From Pseudomonas sp. Seg1 (GTDB taxonomy: Bacteria > Pseudomonadota > Gammaproteobacteria > Pseudomonadales > Pseudomonadaceae), in the NCBI RefSeq assembly GCF_018326005.1, contig NZ_AP021903.1, forward strand, positions 1,738,001 to 1,802,000: a DNA stretch of 64,000 bases, read 5' to 3'. The position numbers and the translations under genes are program-made. Shown in pieces: positions 36,967 through 44,679 of the stretch; positions within the stretch are counted from its first letter, which is position 1, and the number at the start of each line of letters is the position of its first letter. The notes under the pieces were generated by a model, which made no database searches, was not told the origin of the DNA, and saw only the letters and a list, made by a program, of their open reading frames with translations.

Positions 36967-37104
36967 TTACAGAGGCCACATCGCCGTGCCGAACGGAACG
37001 ACCGCATCGGCTTGCATCATTTCCACAGCCGCCTCATGGGTCGGTGCTTCAAACCATTCGTCCAGTTGCAGTTCGGTATCCAAGTCTTTTTCCAGTGCTT
37101 GCAT
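36967..37104 (-). CDS. 45-residue peptide, candidate precursor peptide
   Basis: ATG at 37104 is preceded by AGGAG at a 7-base distance, one of the better sites in the region, and the frame ends at TAA (36967-36969). The peptide starts MQALEKDLDTELQLDEWFEA; its first ~33 residues are acidic and predicted helical (including THEAAVEMMQADA). The last 12 are neutral and hydrophobic (VVPFGTAMWPL). That split looks like a leader followed by a short core. No hydrophobic signal sequence. The downstream hairpin and M29-like enzyme support a ribosomal peptide module, but this is inference; no family was recognised. A simple small conserved protein is the alternative. Confidence 0.6.
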   Translation of the reverse strand: MQALEKDLDTELQLDEWFEAPTHEAAVEMMQADAVVPFGTAMWPL

Positions 37105-37559
37105 GGTCGATCTCCTAGATGACTTTCACGGTTGTGACTGGCCGGTCGAAGTGGCCGGCAAGACGTGAAGAACCTAGTTCAGGGACTTTTGTAATGCAAA
37201 AAATAATTTATTTAATTTTTAAATGGACTTTTTATTCTGTTTTTTAAGCGGCGTTTTCTTATTTAAAAACAAAAAACTAAGTGGTGGTTTTCATTAGCAA
37301 GCTAGCTACCGTCAATTTGCAGACGTCTGACGGAAATTTCTGAAATGGAAACTTCGCGTTACGCACTGTAAATAAATGTTTACGAAAAACCCGGTAAAAC
37401 CCAACGGAACACCGCGCACCGAGCCAGTGTAAGGAAAAGCTGCCGAAGCGCCGCTGGCCGGGCATGGCGCAAGGCTCTGGCGCGCTTGTTTCAGAGGCGT
37501 TTGAAGAGTGAGATGCGCCCCATGCCTGTCGTGCAGGTGCATAACAAGAAGGAGGCGCA
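37105..37559. other. Intergenic region, AT-rich, between divergent transcription units
   Basis: Bases ~37190-37290 are strongly AT-rich (TTTATTTAATTTTTAAAT). On the minus strand TTGCAT and TAGGTT, 17 bases apart near 37165-37195, are a possible weak promoter for the peptide gene. No convincing gene was seen in the rest. Confidence 0.5.
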
Positions 37560-37706
37560 ATGAACGCCGTGACTGATCTCCACCTCTCTCCGTGGGACGG
37601 TTTTTCCATCGTCCCCGTCGATGGCCTGCAAAGGCCTGACTCAATTTTTGCAGCCGCTCGAGCGTCTCGAGGCGGACACACGCAATCCCGGCAACCGATA
37701 CGCTGA
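37560..37706 (+). CDS. Possible 48-codon ORF with strong ribosome binding site
   Basis: The ATG follows AAGAAGGAGGCGC, a very good Shine-Dalgarno site. The product (MNAVTDLHLSPWDGFSIVPV..., ending basic, SRQPIR) has 48 residues and matches no family I know. It lies upstream of the aromatic permease leader on the same strand, and could equally be part of a regulatory transcript. Coding status is unproven. Confidence 0.35.
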   Translation: MNAVTDLHLSPWDGFSIVPVDGLQRPDSIFAAARASRGGHTQSRQPIR

Positions 37707-37874
37707 TCCAGCGGAGTCTGGCAGCAGGGGGTTAGCGGTGTACAATGCGCCGCGTTTTAACTGTGACCCTCTGCGTAATCGCGCAAACCTCAAGGCTATC
37801 CGCCTTGTTCACTCCGCCGCGTCACAAGCGTGTCGGGTTCGATTTCGTCACAGATAAAAACAAACAGGTGACGC

Positions 37875-37937
37875 ATGACCGTTGTAAAAAAGCTGAACTC
37901 CTGGTGCCTGCGCTGGGGTTTGATCGGGGCTGCTTGA
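37875..37937 (+). CDS. Putative 20-residue leader peptide upstream of the aromatic permease
   Basis: ATG after AGGTGACGC; product begins MTVVKKLNSWCLRWG and ends LIGAA, with two Trp in 20 residues, far above the usual frequency. It ends 60 bases before the permease start. The density of tryptophan just ahead of an AroP-type gene suggests translation-coupled control. No clear terminator hairpin follows, so the mechanism is not evident. Confidence 0.5.
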   Translation: MTVVKKLNSWCLRWGLIGAA

Positions 37938-37997
37938 AATCGCAACCTTGCAGCAACGTCTACTGAACATCATCAAACCTTGCGTGAGACCTTTTTC

Positions 37998-39419
37998 ATG
38001 AGTGGACAACCCTCGCAATCAGGCGAGCTGAAACGCGGCCTGAAAAATCGCCACATTCAACTGATCGCCCTCGGTGGCGCGATCGGTACCGGATTGTTCC
38101 TCGGCTCGGCCGGGGTCCTGAAATCCGCTGGCCCGTCGATGATTCTCGGCTATGCCATCTGCGGCTTCATTGCCTTCATGATCATGCGCCAGCTCGGCGA
38201 GATGATCGTCGAAGAGCCGGTGGCCGGTTCCTTCAGCCATTTCGCGCACAAGTACTGGGGCGGCTTTGCCGGTTTCCTGTCGGGCTGGAACTGCTGGATC
38301 CTGTACATCCTGGTGGGCATGTCGGAGCTGACAGCGGTCGGCAAGTACATCCACTACTGGGCACCGCACATTCCGAGTTGGGTCACGGCGGCCGGCTTCT
38401 TCGTGCTGATCAATGTGATCAACCTGGCCAACGTCAAAGTCTTCGGTGAAGCCGAATTCTGGTTCGCGATCATCAAGGTCGTGGCCATCGTCGGCATGAT
38501 TGCCCTCGGCAGCTACCTGCTGGTCAGCGGCCATGGCGGCCCGCAAGCCTCGGTCAGCAACCTGTGGTCCCACGGCGGTTTCTTCCCCAACGGCGTCAGC
38601 GGTCTGGTGATGGCCATGGCGATCATCATGTTCTCCTTTGGCGGTCTGGAAATGCTCGGTTTCACCGCCGCCGAAGCCGACAAGCCGAAGACCGTGATCC
38701 CGAAAGCGATCAACCAGGTGATCTACCGGATCCTGATTTTCTACATCGGCGCCCTGGTGATCCTGTTGTCGCTGACCCCATGGGACAGCCTGCTGGAAAC
38801 CCTCAACGCCTCCGGCGATTCCTACAGCGGTAGCCCGTTCGTGCAAGTGTTCTCGATGCTGGGCAGTGACACCGCTGCGCACATCCTCAACTTTGTCGTG
38901 CTGACGGCGGCGCTGTCGGTCTATAACAGTGGTACCTACTGCAACAGCCGTATGCTGCTGGGCATGGCCGAGCAGGGCGATGCGCCAAAAGGCCTGGCGA
39001 AGATCGACAAACGTGGCGTGCCGGTGCGTTCGATTCTGGCTTCGGCGGCAGTGACGCTGATCGCTGTGCTGCTCAACTACCTGATCCCGCAGCATGCTCT
39101 GGAGCTGCTGATGTCGCTGGTCGTTGCGACCCTGGTGATCAACTGGGCGATGATCAGCTTCTCGCACTTCAAGTTCCGCCAACACATGAACAAGACCAAC
39201 CAGACGCCGCTGTTCAAGGCACTGTGGTATCCATACGGCAACTACGTCTGCCTGGCGTTTGTGTTGTTCATCCTCGGCGTCATGCTGCTGATCCCGGGCA
39301 TTCAGATCTCGGTGTACGCGATTCCGCTGTGGGTCGTGTTCATGTGGGTCTGCTACGTGATCAAGAACAAACGTGGTGCGCAGCAGGCTCTGCACGCGTC
39401 GAGTTCTGTCGCGAAGTAA
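37998..39419 (+). CDS. AroP/PheP-type aromatic amino acid permease (APC family)
   Basis: 473 residues from MSGQPSQSGELKRGLKNRHIQLIALGGAIGTGLFLGSAG, the AAT-subfamily N-terminus with the GGAIGTGLFLG substrate loop. Twelve membrane spans. The block FGGLEMLGFTAAEADKPKTVIPKAINQVIYRIL and the ALSVYNSGTYCNSRMLLGMAEQG motif are those of AroP/PheP/LysP proton symporters. AroP-like specificity is the best guess, though ProY-like transport cannot be excluded. A terminator follows; an upstream Trp-rich leader may regulate it. Confidence 0.85.
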   Translation: MSGQPSQSGELKRGLKNRHIQLIALGGAIGTGLFLGSAGVLKSAGPSMILGYAICGFIAFMIMRQLGEMIVEEPVAGSFSHFAHKYWGGFAGFLSGWNCWILYILVGMSELTAVGKYIHYWAPHIPSWVTAAGFFVLINVINLANVKVFGEAEFWFAIIKVVAIVGMIALGSYLLVSGHGGPQASVSNLWSHGGFFPNGVSGLVMAMAIIMFSFGGLEMLGFTAAEADKPKTVIPKAINQVIYRILIFYIGALVILLSLTPWDSLLETLNASGDSYSGSPFVQVFSMLGSDTAAHILNFVVLTAALSVYNSGTYCNSRMLLGMAEQGDAPKGLAKIDKRGVPVRSILASAAVTLIAVLLNYLIPQHALELLMSLVVATLVINWAMISFSHFKFRQHMNKTNQTPLFKALWYPYGNYVCLAFVLFILGVMLLIPGIQISVYAIPLWVVFMWVCYVIKNKRGAQQALHASSSVAK

Positions 39420-39433
39420 GCAAAGTGCAAAAA

Positions 39434-39468
39434 CAACAAACCCGGCCAAGTGCCGGGTTTGTTGTGTT
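39434..39468 (+). terminator. Terminator of the aromatic permease gene
   Basis: 13-bp stem CAACAAACCCGGC / GCCGGGTTTGTTG with a 5-base loop, 15 bases after the stop. It also borders the 3' end of the convergent SHMT-like gene. Confidence 0.88.
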
Positions 39469-39473
39469 CGCCG

Positions 39474-40823
39474 TTATACGTAATCGGCGATGGGATAGAT
39501 CGCGCACAATGCCTCGGCCTGTAAGCGGAATTGCTCCTGTGAGGCCGGGTCCAGCGAGTATTCTCGCTCGCCTTGCGGCGTTACCTTGTCGAGAATCTGG
39601 CACAGCAGACTGACAACTTCGCGGCATCCCTGCGGGTCGATGTGACGCTGCGCTATGGAGCCGGTGCCGATACGCAATCCGCTGGCGATAAGTGCCGGTC
39701 GAGTCTCGCCGGGGACGCGATGTTTGTTGACGATGATCCCGCAATGCTCCAGCGCCTTCTCGGCAATGGCGCCGGTGATGCCGCCACGCAAGCGGATCAG
39801 CACCGTGTGGTTTTCACTGCCGCCGCCCACAACCTCGTAATCATGAGCTTGAAACGCGCTGGCAAGCTCATCGGCGGTGCTGCGAATTCGCCCCATGTAA
39901 GCGTCGAACTGCGAAGACATCGCATAGCCCAGCGCCGCAGCCTTGGCTGCAATCATATTGACGGCTGGCGCCCCCTGCATCTGCGGAAACACGGCTTGAT
40001 CGAGGGCGCGGCGGAAGGTTGTTCGCAAGCCGGGAACCTTGGTATTGGCGTCCCGGCCCGATAGGATCAGGCCGCCACGAGGGCCCATGAGTTGTTTGTG
40101 TGTGCACGTCGTGGTGACGTGAGCCGCGTCGATCGGACTCGGATGTCGGCCCGTGGCGACCAGTCCGGCGATATGAGAAATGTCGGCGAGCAGGATCGCC
40201 CCGGCTTCATCGGCAATTTGGCGAAACCGTTCAAAGTCCACGGCCCGCGAATAGGCTGTGGCGCCGCACATGATGATGCGCGGGCGATGCGCAAGCGCCA
40301 GGCTGCGCACATTGTCGTAATCGATGACGCCGTCTGATGTCGTTCCGTACTGAATCGCCTTGTAGTAGGCGCCCGAGAAGGCTTTGGAGCTGCCATGGGT
40401 GAGGTCTCCGCCGTGTTCAACAGCCATGCCCAGCAGGGTGTCGCCCGGCTCAAGCAACGCAGTGAGCACCTGATAAGTGGCGTTCGAAGCCGAGTGTGAC
40501 TGCACGTTGGCATATTGGGCACCGAACAACTCCCGCGCCCTTCGAATGGCAAGCGATTCGACTAGGTCAACGTTCTCGCAGCCGGCGTTATAGCGCCTGC
40601 CTGGCATCCCCTCGGCGGTCACGTTGACCAGTGCCGACGCAGAGGCGGCAAGCGTGCGGGGCATGACTGCGCAGGAGGAGGAGACCAATGACAGCACTCG
40701 GTGTTGTCGTGCGACCTCAGCGTCGAGAATCCCCGCCAACTCGGCATCTTCCGTACGAAGATCCGCCAGACCATTTCGCAGTAAGTCGGCCTGGTTCATC
40801 AGCGGTTCAGTTTTGACTGCCAT
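39474..40823 (-). CDS. SHMT-fold PLP enzyme, divergent (transaldolase/aldolase-like?)
   Basis: 449 residues from MAVKTEPLMNQADLL (AAGGAA upstream). The fold-type I SHMT scaffold is clear: LFGAQYANVQSHSASNATYQVL, DISHIAGLVATGRHPSPIDAAHVTTTCTHKQLMGPRGG with the PLP lysine in THK, and SGLRIGT with the substrate-carboxylate Arg. The normal KYAEGYPGKRYYGG block reads NVTAEGMPGRRYNAGC, so two active-site Tyr are Thr and Asn; the ASEN-type segment is SSSCAVM; the usual HGGHLTHG is HGGDLTHG. It is therefore unlikely to be housekeeping GlyA. L-threonine transaldolases and aldolases with this fold are an option. Divergent from the XRE gene. Confidence 0.8.
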   Translation of the reverse strand: MAVKTEPLMNQADLLRNGLADLRTEDAELAGILDAEVARQHRVLSLVSSSCAVMPRTLAASASALVNVTAEGMPGRRYNAGCENVDLVESLAIRRARELFGAQYANVQSHSASNATYQVLTALLEPGDTLLGMAVEHGGDLTHGSSKAFSGAYYKAIQYGTTSDGVIDYDNVRSLALAHRPRIIMCGATAYSRAVDFERFRQIADEAGAILLADISHIAGLVATGRHPSPIDAAHVTTTCTHKQLMGPRGGLILSGRDANTKVPGLRTTFRRALDQAVFPQMQGAPAVNMIAAKAAALGYAMSSQFDAYMGRIRSTADELASAFQAHDYEVVGGGSENHTVLIRLRGGITGAIAEKALEHCGIIVNKHRVPGETRPALIASGLRIGTGSIAQRHIDPQGCREVVSLLCQILDKVTPQGEREYSLDPASQEQFRLQAEALCAIYPIADYV

Positions 40824-41378
40824 GCTTCGTATTCCTTCCATGTTTGCTGCGTACTGCGAACAACAGCACGCCTTCCTTGGTTTCACGACTTTGCGTACAT
40901 CCACTTGCCGATCGGTACAGGCGCATTCCGTGTTTTGCGGGCAATGCGCGCAAAACTAACGTCTGTACGAGCAACCACTGCTCTTGCGTTTCGCTCGCTG
41001 ATCAGAGGAGGTGAGCTCGACGCATCATAGGTTTTTCAGTGAGGAACGCCAGAAAAATTAATCAGAAAAATGAACATTGTTCAAATAAAATGATTCTTTT
41101 TGCGTAAGCAAACGGTGTAAAACTGCAGTTCGGGAGGCGTTTGTCGAGTGATGGCAGCCAAAACGGACGAGTCGGTACGCAGCATGAATCGACTCCGTAG
41201 AGCTGAGCATGTGGTTGTTGCGTCTGACTTTTGTACCGAAACCAAGGATGGAGAATGCTATGATCGCTGGCGGTTCCAATACCAGTACAACTATCTGCGT
41301 AGTGTTCCTGTGTCACCACTGAATGCTCATTCGTGGCGTGTTTTCTAATTGCCTTTATAAAAAGATGGTAAGTACTTT
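40824..41378. other. Divergent intergenic region between SHMT-like and XRE genes
   Basis: 555 bases, becoming AT-rich after ~41030 (AAAAATTAATCAGAAAAATG, TTCAAATAAAATGATTC). It should contain the promoters of both divergent genes. Short frames on both strands (e.g. 41151-41348 plus) have no convincing start signal except the one listed at 41260. Confidence 0.5.
41260..41322 (+). CDS. Possible 20-residue Cys/Ser/Thr-rich peptide
   Basis: ATG with GGAG at 6 bases. The product begins MIAGGSNTSTTIC and ends VVFLCHH; a GG pair is followed by Ser/Thr residues and two Cys. It is very short and unsupported by any neighbour that modifies such peptides, so coding is doubtful. Confidence 0.2.
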   Translation: MIAGGSNTSTTICVVFLCHH

Positions 41379-41984
41379 ATGCACAGAAGAGAAAGATCGG
41401 AGAATCTGAAAAACAACATTAAATACTTGATAAAGAGTCGTGGGGAGACACAGTTGTCGTTGTGCAATTCCAGTGGATTGACCAGGACGACTATCTATAA
41501 CATTCTTGAAGGCAAGGTGGTCAACGTACAGCACTCCACCGTGCGCAAGATTTCTGATTTCTTCGGTGTATCGTATGAAGAAATAGAGACCATTGATTTT
41601 GAAGAAAAGGAAATAATCGACAACAGCATCTCTCCGCAGGGAAATATGAATCCCGCGGCTGTTCCGGTTATAAAAGAGAGCTTGCTGCTTCAGAATCTTG
41701 ATAAAAGAATTGGTGAGCTGGCTACCATCTATCCACTGACATACTACTTTGGTGCGTCTTTCAATCTGATCGGTGTACTGCTGGAAAACGAGATCAGTGG
41801 AATGAATGAACCAGGTGATCTTTTGATCGTGCAGAAGGGGGTGTCCAGCAACGATAGGCAAAAGCTGGTGTATGACAAAGTCGGCAAAAAGTTATTCATA
41901 ATGGATGAGGTTGACCCTGATACGGATCGTATTTGTGTGGTCGGGGATATAATCGAGGAACGATTTAATGGATTGCAGCGTTGA
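41379..41984 (+). CDS. XRE-type HTH regulator with C-terminal sensor region
   Basis: 201 residues. N-terminal helix-turn-helix at ~residues 10-65 (NLKNNIKYLIKSRGETQLSLCNSSGLTRTTIYNILEGK). The C-terminal ~90 residues (NEPGDLLIVQKGVSSNDRQKLVYDKVGKKLFIMDEV...ICVVGDIIEERF) have the layout of an S24/LexA-like beta domain, but no catalytic Ser-Lys pair was identified. Its stop lies inside the start of the VUT gene (17-base overlap), so the two are translationally coupled and the regulator may sense the transported compound. AT-richer codon use than the flanking core genes. Confidence 0.8.
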   Translation: MHRRERSENLKNNIKYLIKSRGETQLSLCNSSGLTRTTIYNILEGKVVNVQHSTVRKISDFFGVSYEEIETIDFEEKEIIDNSISPQGNMNPAAVPVIKESLLLQNLDKRIGELATIYPLTYYFGASFNLIGVLLENEISGMNEPGDLLIVQKGVSSNDRQKLVYDKVGKKLFIMDEVDPDTDRICVVGDIIEERFNGLQR

Positions 41985-42846
41985 AACGGAAAACAGCAAA
42001 TACAAGCTGCTAGGGTTTGAAAACGGTAAAAGTCTGGCCGTCATCATGGTGATAGCCACAGGCAAGATAATTAAAATAAAGCTCAGTGAAGTGTTGAATA
42101 GTGAGATTATGGATAATCTAAATAAAATAGAAGTAAAAAATCTCTATAAAAAGTTTTATTCTCAGGGTGGGGCACTCACTGCCTACGAGATCAATGACCG
42201 TCATGAGAGTTCCTGGATGATCTACATCATCCTGAACCTGATGCTGTTCACGCTGTACATTTTCACCAGTATTGCCGCAACGAAGCCGATTTATCTGGAA
42301 TATTTCGATATTGTTGTAACGCCGGGCACCTTTCTTTATCCGCTGACGTTTCTGATCGTCGATTTGCTGAACGAAACCTTTGGTCTCAGACTTGCGCGAA
42401 AGGCGATTCTTTTTGCCTTTATCAGTAATGCGGCCATTATTATTTTGCTGGCTATTACTACCCACTTGCCTGGGCTACCAGGCTGGAAACTGGACGGGCC
42501 TTACAACGACGTGATCAGTCAGTTGTCGTCGGTACTGGTAGCCTCATCCATCTCGTTCCTGGTCTCGGAAAACATAAACTCTTATTTGTTGTGCAAGATC
42601 AAGGAACTGACGAACTCGAGATTCCTGTTTTTGCGGGTGTTCTTGAGTACGTTATTTGCGGTGATTATCGACAGTTTCCTTTTCTGCTATATCGCCTTTT
42701 ATGGAAAGATGGACAATAGTGCGATATTGAGCATGATCTATGTCCAGATCGCGATAAAAGTCGGTTTTGCCTTCTTTAACGTCTTGCCCGCGTATGGCGC
42801 AAGGTCACTGTTCAAGAAGTATTTAACAGGCGCTCAGACGCAATAA
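41968..42846 (+). CDS. VUT/YhhQ family transporter with extra N-terminal domain
   Basis: 292 residues. From residue ~85 it is a six-span VUT (DUF165, YhhQ-type) protein: FDIVVTPGTFLYPLTFLIVDLLNETFGLRLARKAI is the family signature, followed by the SENINSYLLCKIKELTNSRFLFLRVFLST block. YhhQ of E. coli imports queuosine precursors preQ0/preQ1. The first ~85 residues (MDCSVETENSKYKLLGFENGK...) are soluble and not part of YhhQ. It overlaps the XRE regulator and faces a queC gene, consistent with a 7-deazaguanine role. Confidence 0.82.
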   Translation: MDCSVETENSKYKLLGFENGKSLAVIMVIATGKIIKIKLSEVLNSEIMDNLNKIEVKNLYKKFYSQGGALTAYEINDRHESSWMIYIILNLMLFTLYIFTSIAATKPIYLEYFDIVVTPGTFLYPLTFLIVDLLNETFGLRLARKAILFAFISNAAIIILLAITTHLPGLPGWKLDGPYNDVISQLSSVLVASSISFLVSENINSYLLCKIKELTNSRFLFLRVFLSTLFAVIIDSFLFCYIAFYGKMDNSAILSMIYVQIAIKVGFAFFNVLPAYGARSLFKKYLTGAQTQ

Positions 42847-42851
42847 GATCA

Positions 42852-42899
42852 ACAAGGCGCTCACTAGGGAAATCCCTTCGTTAGGGAGCGCCTCGTTTG
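42852..42899. terminator. Convergent terminator between VUT and queC genes
   Basis: AGGCGCTC / GAGCGCCT stem with an inner AGGGA/TCCCT hairpin and AAC/GTT-rich flanks, located between the two convergent stop codons. Confidence 0.75.
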
Positions 42900-42908
42900 T
42901 GGTTTGAT

Positions 42909-43607
42909 TTATTTCAAGTTCAATTTGTTTTTAAGATTGTGTGTAACCTGATCTTTGTTATTCAGGAGTTCGTTCAGGCCTTTGGCGCGAAGATTACACG
43001 CATCGCAATCGGAACATCCGCTACCTTTGATGCCGTTGTAACAGGTTAGCGTTTCGTTACGAACCAGATCCAGTTGATGGTGGTAATCAGCCAGGGCCCA
43101 GGTTTCTGCCTTGTTTAGCCACATCAATGGGGTGTCCAGTTGCAACTTGTAATCCATGCCTAACTCAAGGGCCTTGTTCAGGGCCTTGACGAACTCATCC
43201 CGGCAATCAGGGTAGCCAGAAAAGTCGGTTTCACACACGCCGGTAATGACAGTCCTGGCTTGGACTTGATAGGCGTAGATAGACGCCAGGGTCAAAAACA
43301 GAATGTTCCTTCCCGGGACAAAAGTGCTTGGCAGGCTTTCTCCGGAGCTATTCACGGTCGGGACCGGAATGTTGTCGCGGGTCAGGCTGCTGATGGCCAG
43401 CTCATTGAGCAAGGACACGTCCATGGTTTTATGCACGGTCACGCCGAGCTTTTTGGCGAGCTGCTGAGCAACTTCGATTTCCGCGTGATGGCGCTGACCA
43501 TAGTCAAACGTGATGCAGTGAATTTCATCGTAGTGGGTCAGGGCGTGGATCAAACAGGTGGTGGAGTCCTGCCCGCCGCTGAACACGATAACTGCTTTAT
43601 TGGTCAT
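42909..43607 (-). CDS. queC: 7-cyano-7-deazaguanine (preQ0) synthase QueC, enterobacterial-like copy
   Basis: 232 residues. N-type ATP pyrophosphatase loop [70 protein letters not shown]; and a C-terminal zinc site with four Cys ([17 protein letters not shown] plus the upstream TCYNG). QueC converts carboxydeazaguanine to preQ0 using ATP and ammonia, a step toward queuosine in tRNA. This sequence is of the E. coli type ([10 protein letters not shown]) and unlike the QueC usually next to pal/ybgF in Pseudomonas (SGGLDSAT), so it is probably a second, acquired copy. Confidence 0.93.
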   Translation of the reverse strand: MTNKAVIVFSGGQDSTTCLIHALTHYDEIHCITFDYGQRHHAEIEVAQQLAKKLGVTVHKTMDVSLLNELAISSLTRDNIPVPTVNSSGESLPSTFVPGRNILFLTLASIYAYQVQARTVITGVCETDFSGYPDCRDEFVKALNKALELGMDYKLQLDTPLMWLNKAETWALADYHHQLDLVRNETLTCYNGIKGSGCSDCDACNLRAKGLNELLNNKDQVTHNLKNKLNLK

Positions 43608-43779
43608 GCTTATGCTTCCTGCATTGATTGGAGTAGAGCAACGCCCGAAAGGGTAACGCGAATGGCCCTCGGTATAAACGCTTCAGGCGCTGGATCTGTC
43701 AAAAAGCTCTATTGCCCGAAACATTCAGCAGATAAAACAACACAGTTTCAAAATCGTCATATCGACCGCTTGCCGTGAC

Positions 43780-44172
43780 TCAGGCGTCTTGAATCTCAAT
43801 CTGTCGACCAATAACGTAGAGGTCACCGTCCTGGCGTACTTCTTCCAGGGAAGACGGGTCTGCATCCAGCGCGTAATTCCCGTCGATATCAATGCACCAG
43901 AGATCGTTTAATTTCAATAAACGAACACCCGAGCAAATGGAGTTGAATTGATTGCCCCTGACCCGTGCGCTCAATTCCGTCACACCTGTCAAGGTTATTC
44001 TTATTTTTTTCCAGACGTTGCCTTTGGCTCTGTGGTCTCTTCCATGCAGCACAACGGTTGCTGCCAGTGGCTCATTGGGTACGTAATAAAATTCGAAGGA
44101 CAGTATCAAACCATCTTCAAACCGATTGAATGCCTGAGATATTTCATTGATGTCGTCGATCGAGAATGACAT
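43780..44172 (-). CDS. Small hypothetical protein, member of immunity-like array
   Basis: 130 residues (MSFSIDDINEISQAFNRFEDGLILSFEFYYVP...), soluble, mixed alpha/beta with many beta-forming stretches (AATVVLHGRDHRAKGNVWKKIRITLTGVTEL) and an acidic C-terminal part. No family recognised. Six bases downstream of the next array gene, same strand. Size, acidity and neighbours fit an immunity protein, but that is context only. 172 bases separate it from queC. Confidence 0.6.
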   Translation of the reverse strand: MSFSIDDINEISQAFNRFEDGLILSFEFYYVPNEPLAATVVLHGRDHRAKGNVWKKIRITLTGVTELSARVRGNQFNSICSGVRLLKLNDLWCIDIDGNYALDADPSSLEEVRQDGDLYVIGRQIEIQDA

Positions 44173-44178
44173 TTTTAT

Positions 44179-44643
44179 TTATCCATAGCGTCTTATGCAG
44201 CAATCAAGGGTTCTGCTGAAACCTGTGACACTGTAATCAATAGAAAATTGCGCGGTAAAATCAGAGCTGATCAGTCTTATTTCGTCGCTGTCGGTACTGT
44301 CAAAATCAAACCCTTCACAGAGTCGGACGCCGCTTTTTACCTTGTATGCCCCGCAGAATTTCCAGTCTTCATCCATCAACAAGTAGTATTCGCGATCATC
44401 CATTAGTGATGAGGTAAAGCGCAGGCACTCAGCGATCGAAGAGAACTCGGTGAACTCACATAAGATTTCTCGTCTTGATCTTAAATCACTAATTATCGAG
44501 TCCGTTGCCGGCAGGCTTAAGAGCAAGCTCTCATCGAAAGGGTGTGCTAAAAGCAGGCTGGTTTTTTTGCTGTATCGGCCCAGTACATTCTTATATTGTG
44601 CCTTTCGATACAATAACTCCCTCGTATAGGGATCATAAATCAT
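44179..44643 (-). CDS. Small hypothetical protein, member of immunity-like array
   Basis: 154 residues counted from MIYDPYTRELLYRK at 44643, where AAGGA lies 8 bases upstream; an ATG at 44652 falls directly on that site. Soluble protein with conserved-looking aromatic and acidic blocks (LMDDREYYLLMDEDWKFCGAYKVK, GFDFDSTDSDEIRLISSDF). No family recognised. Six bases from the following gene, so probably in one transcript. Confidence 0.6.
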   Translation of the reverse strand: MIYDPYTRELLYRKAQYKNVLGRYSKKTSLLLAHPFDESLLLSLPATDSIISDLRSRREILCEFTEFSSIAECLRFTSSLMDDREYYLLMDEDWKFCGAYKVKSGVRLCEGFDFDSTDSDEIRLISSDFTAQFSIDYSVTGFSRTLDCCIRRYG

Positions 44644-44679
44644 GTTGAACATCCTTGTGTGTTGAATGGGCTCCTAGGC

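Noticed and set aside
38019..39449. 476-residue minus-strand ORF opposite the aromatic permease
   Set aside because: His/Gln/Asp-rich antisense of a multi-span transporter.
39474..40823. Calling this gene housekeeping glyA
   Set aside because: Several invariant SHMT active-site residues are changed and the context is accessory.
41151..41348. 66-codon plus-strand frame before the XRE gene
   Set aside because: No suitable ribosome binding site and no conservation clue; overlaps other equally long frames.
41300..42000. preQ1 riboswitch upstream of the VUT transporter
   Set aside because: The transporter start is embedded in the XRE gene, and no preQ1-I/II-like hairpin plus A-rich tail was seen upstream of either gene or of queC.
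42909..43607. QatC/CBASS-type QueC-like defence protein
   Set aside because: The protein has the full catalytic and zinc motifs of true QueC and no neighbouring ATPase, cyclase or nuclease of those defence systems.
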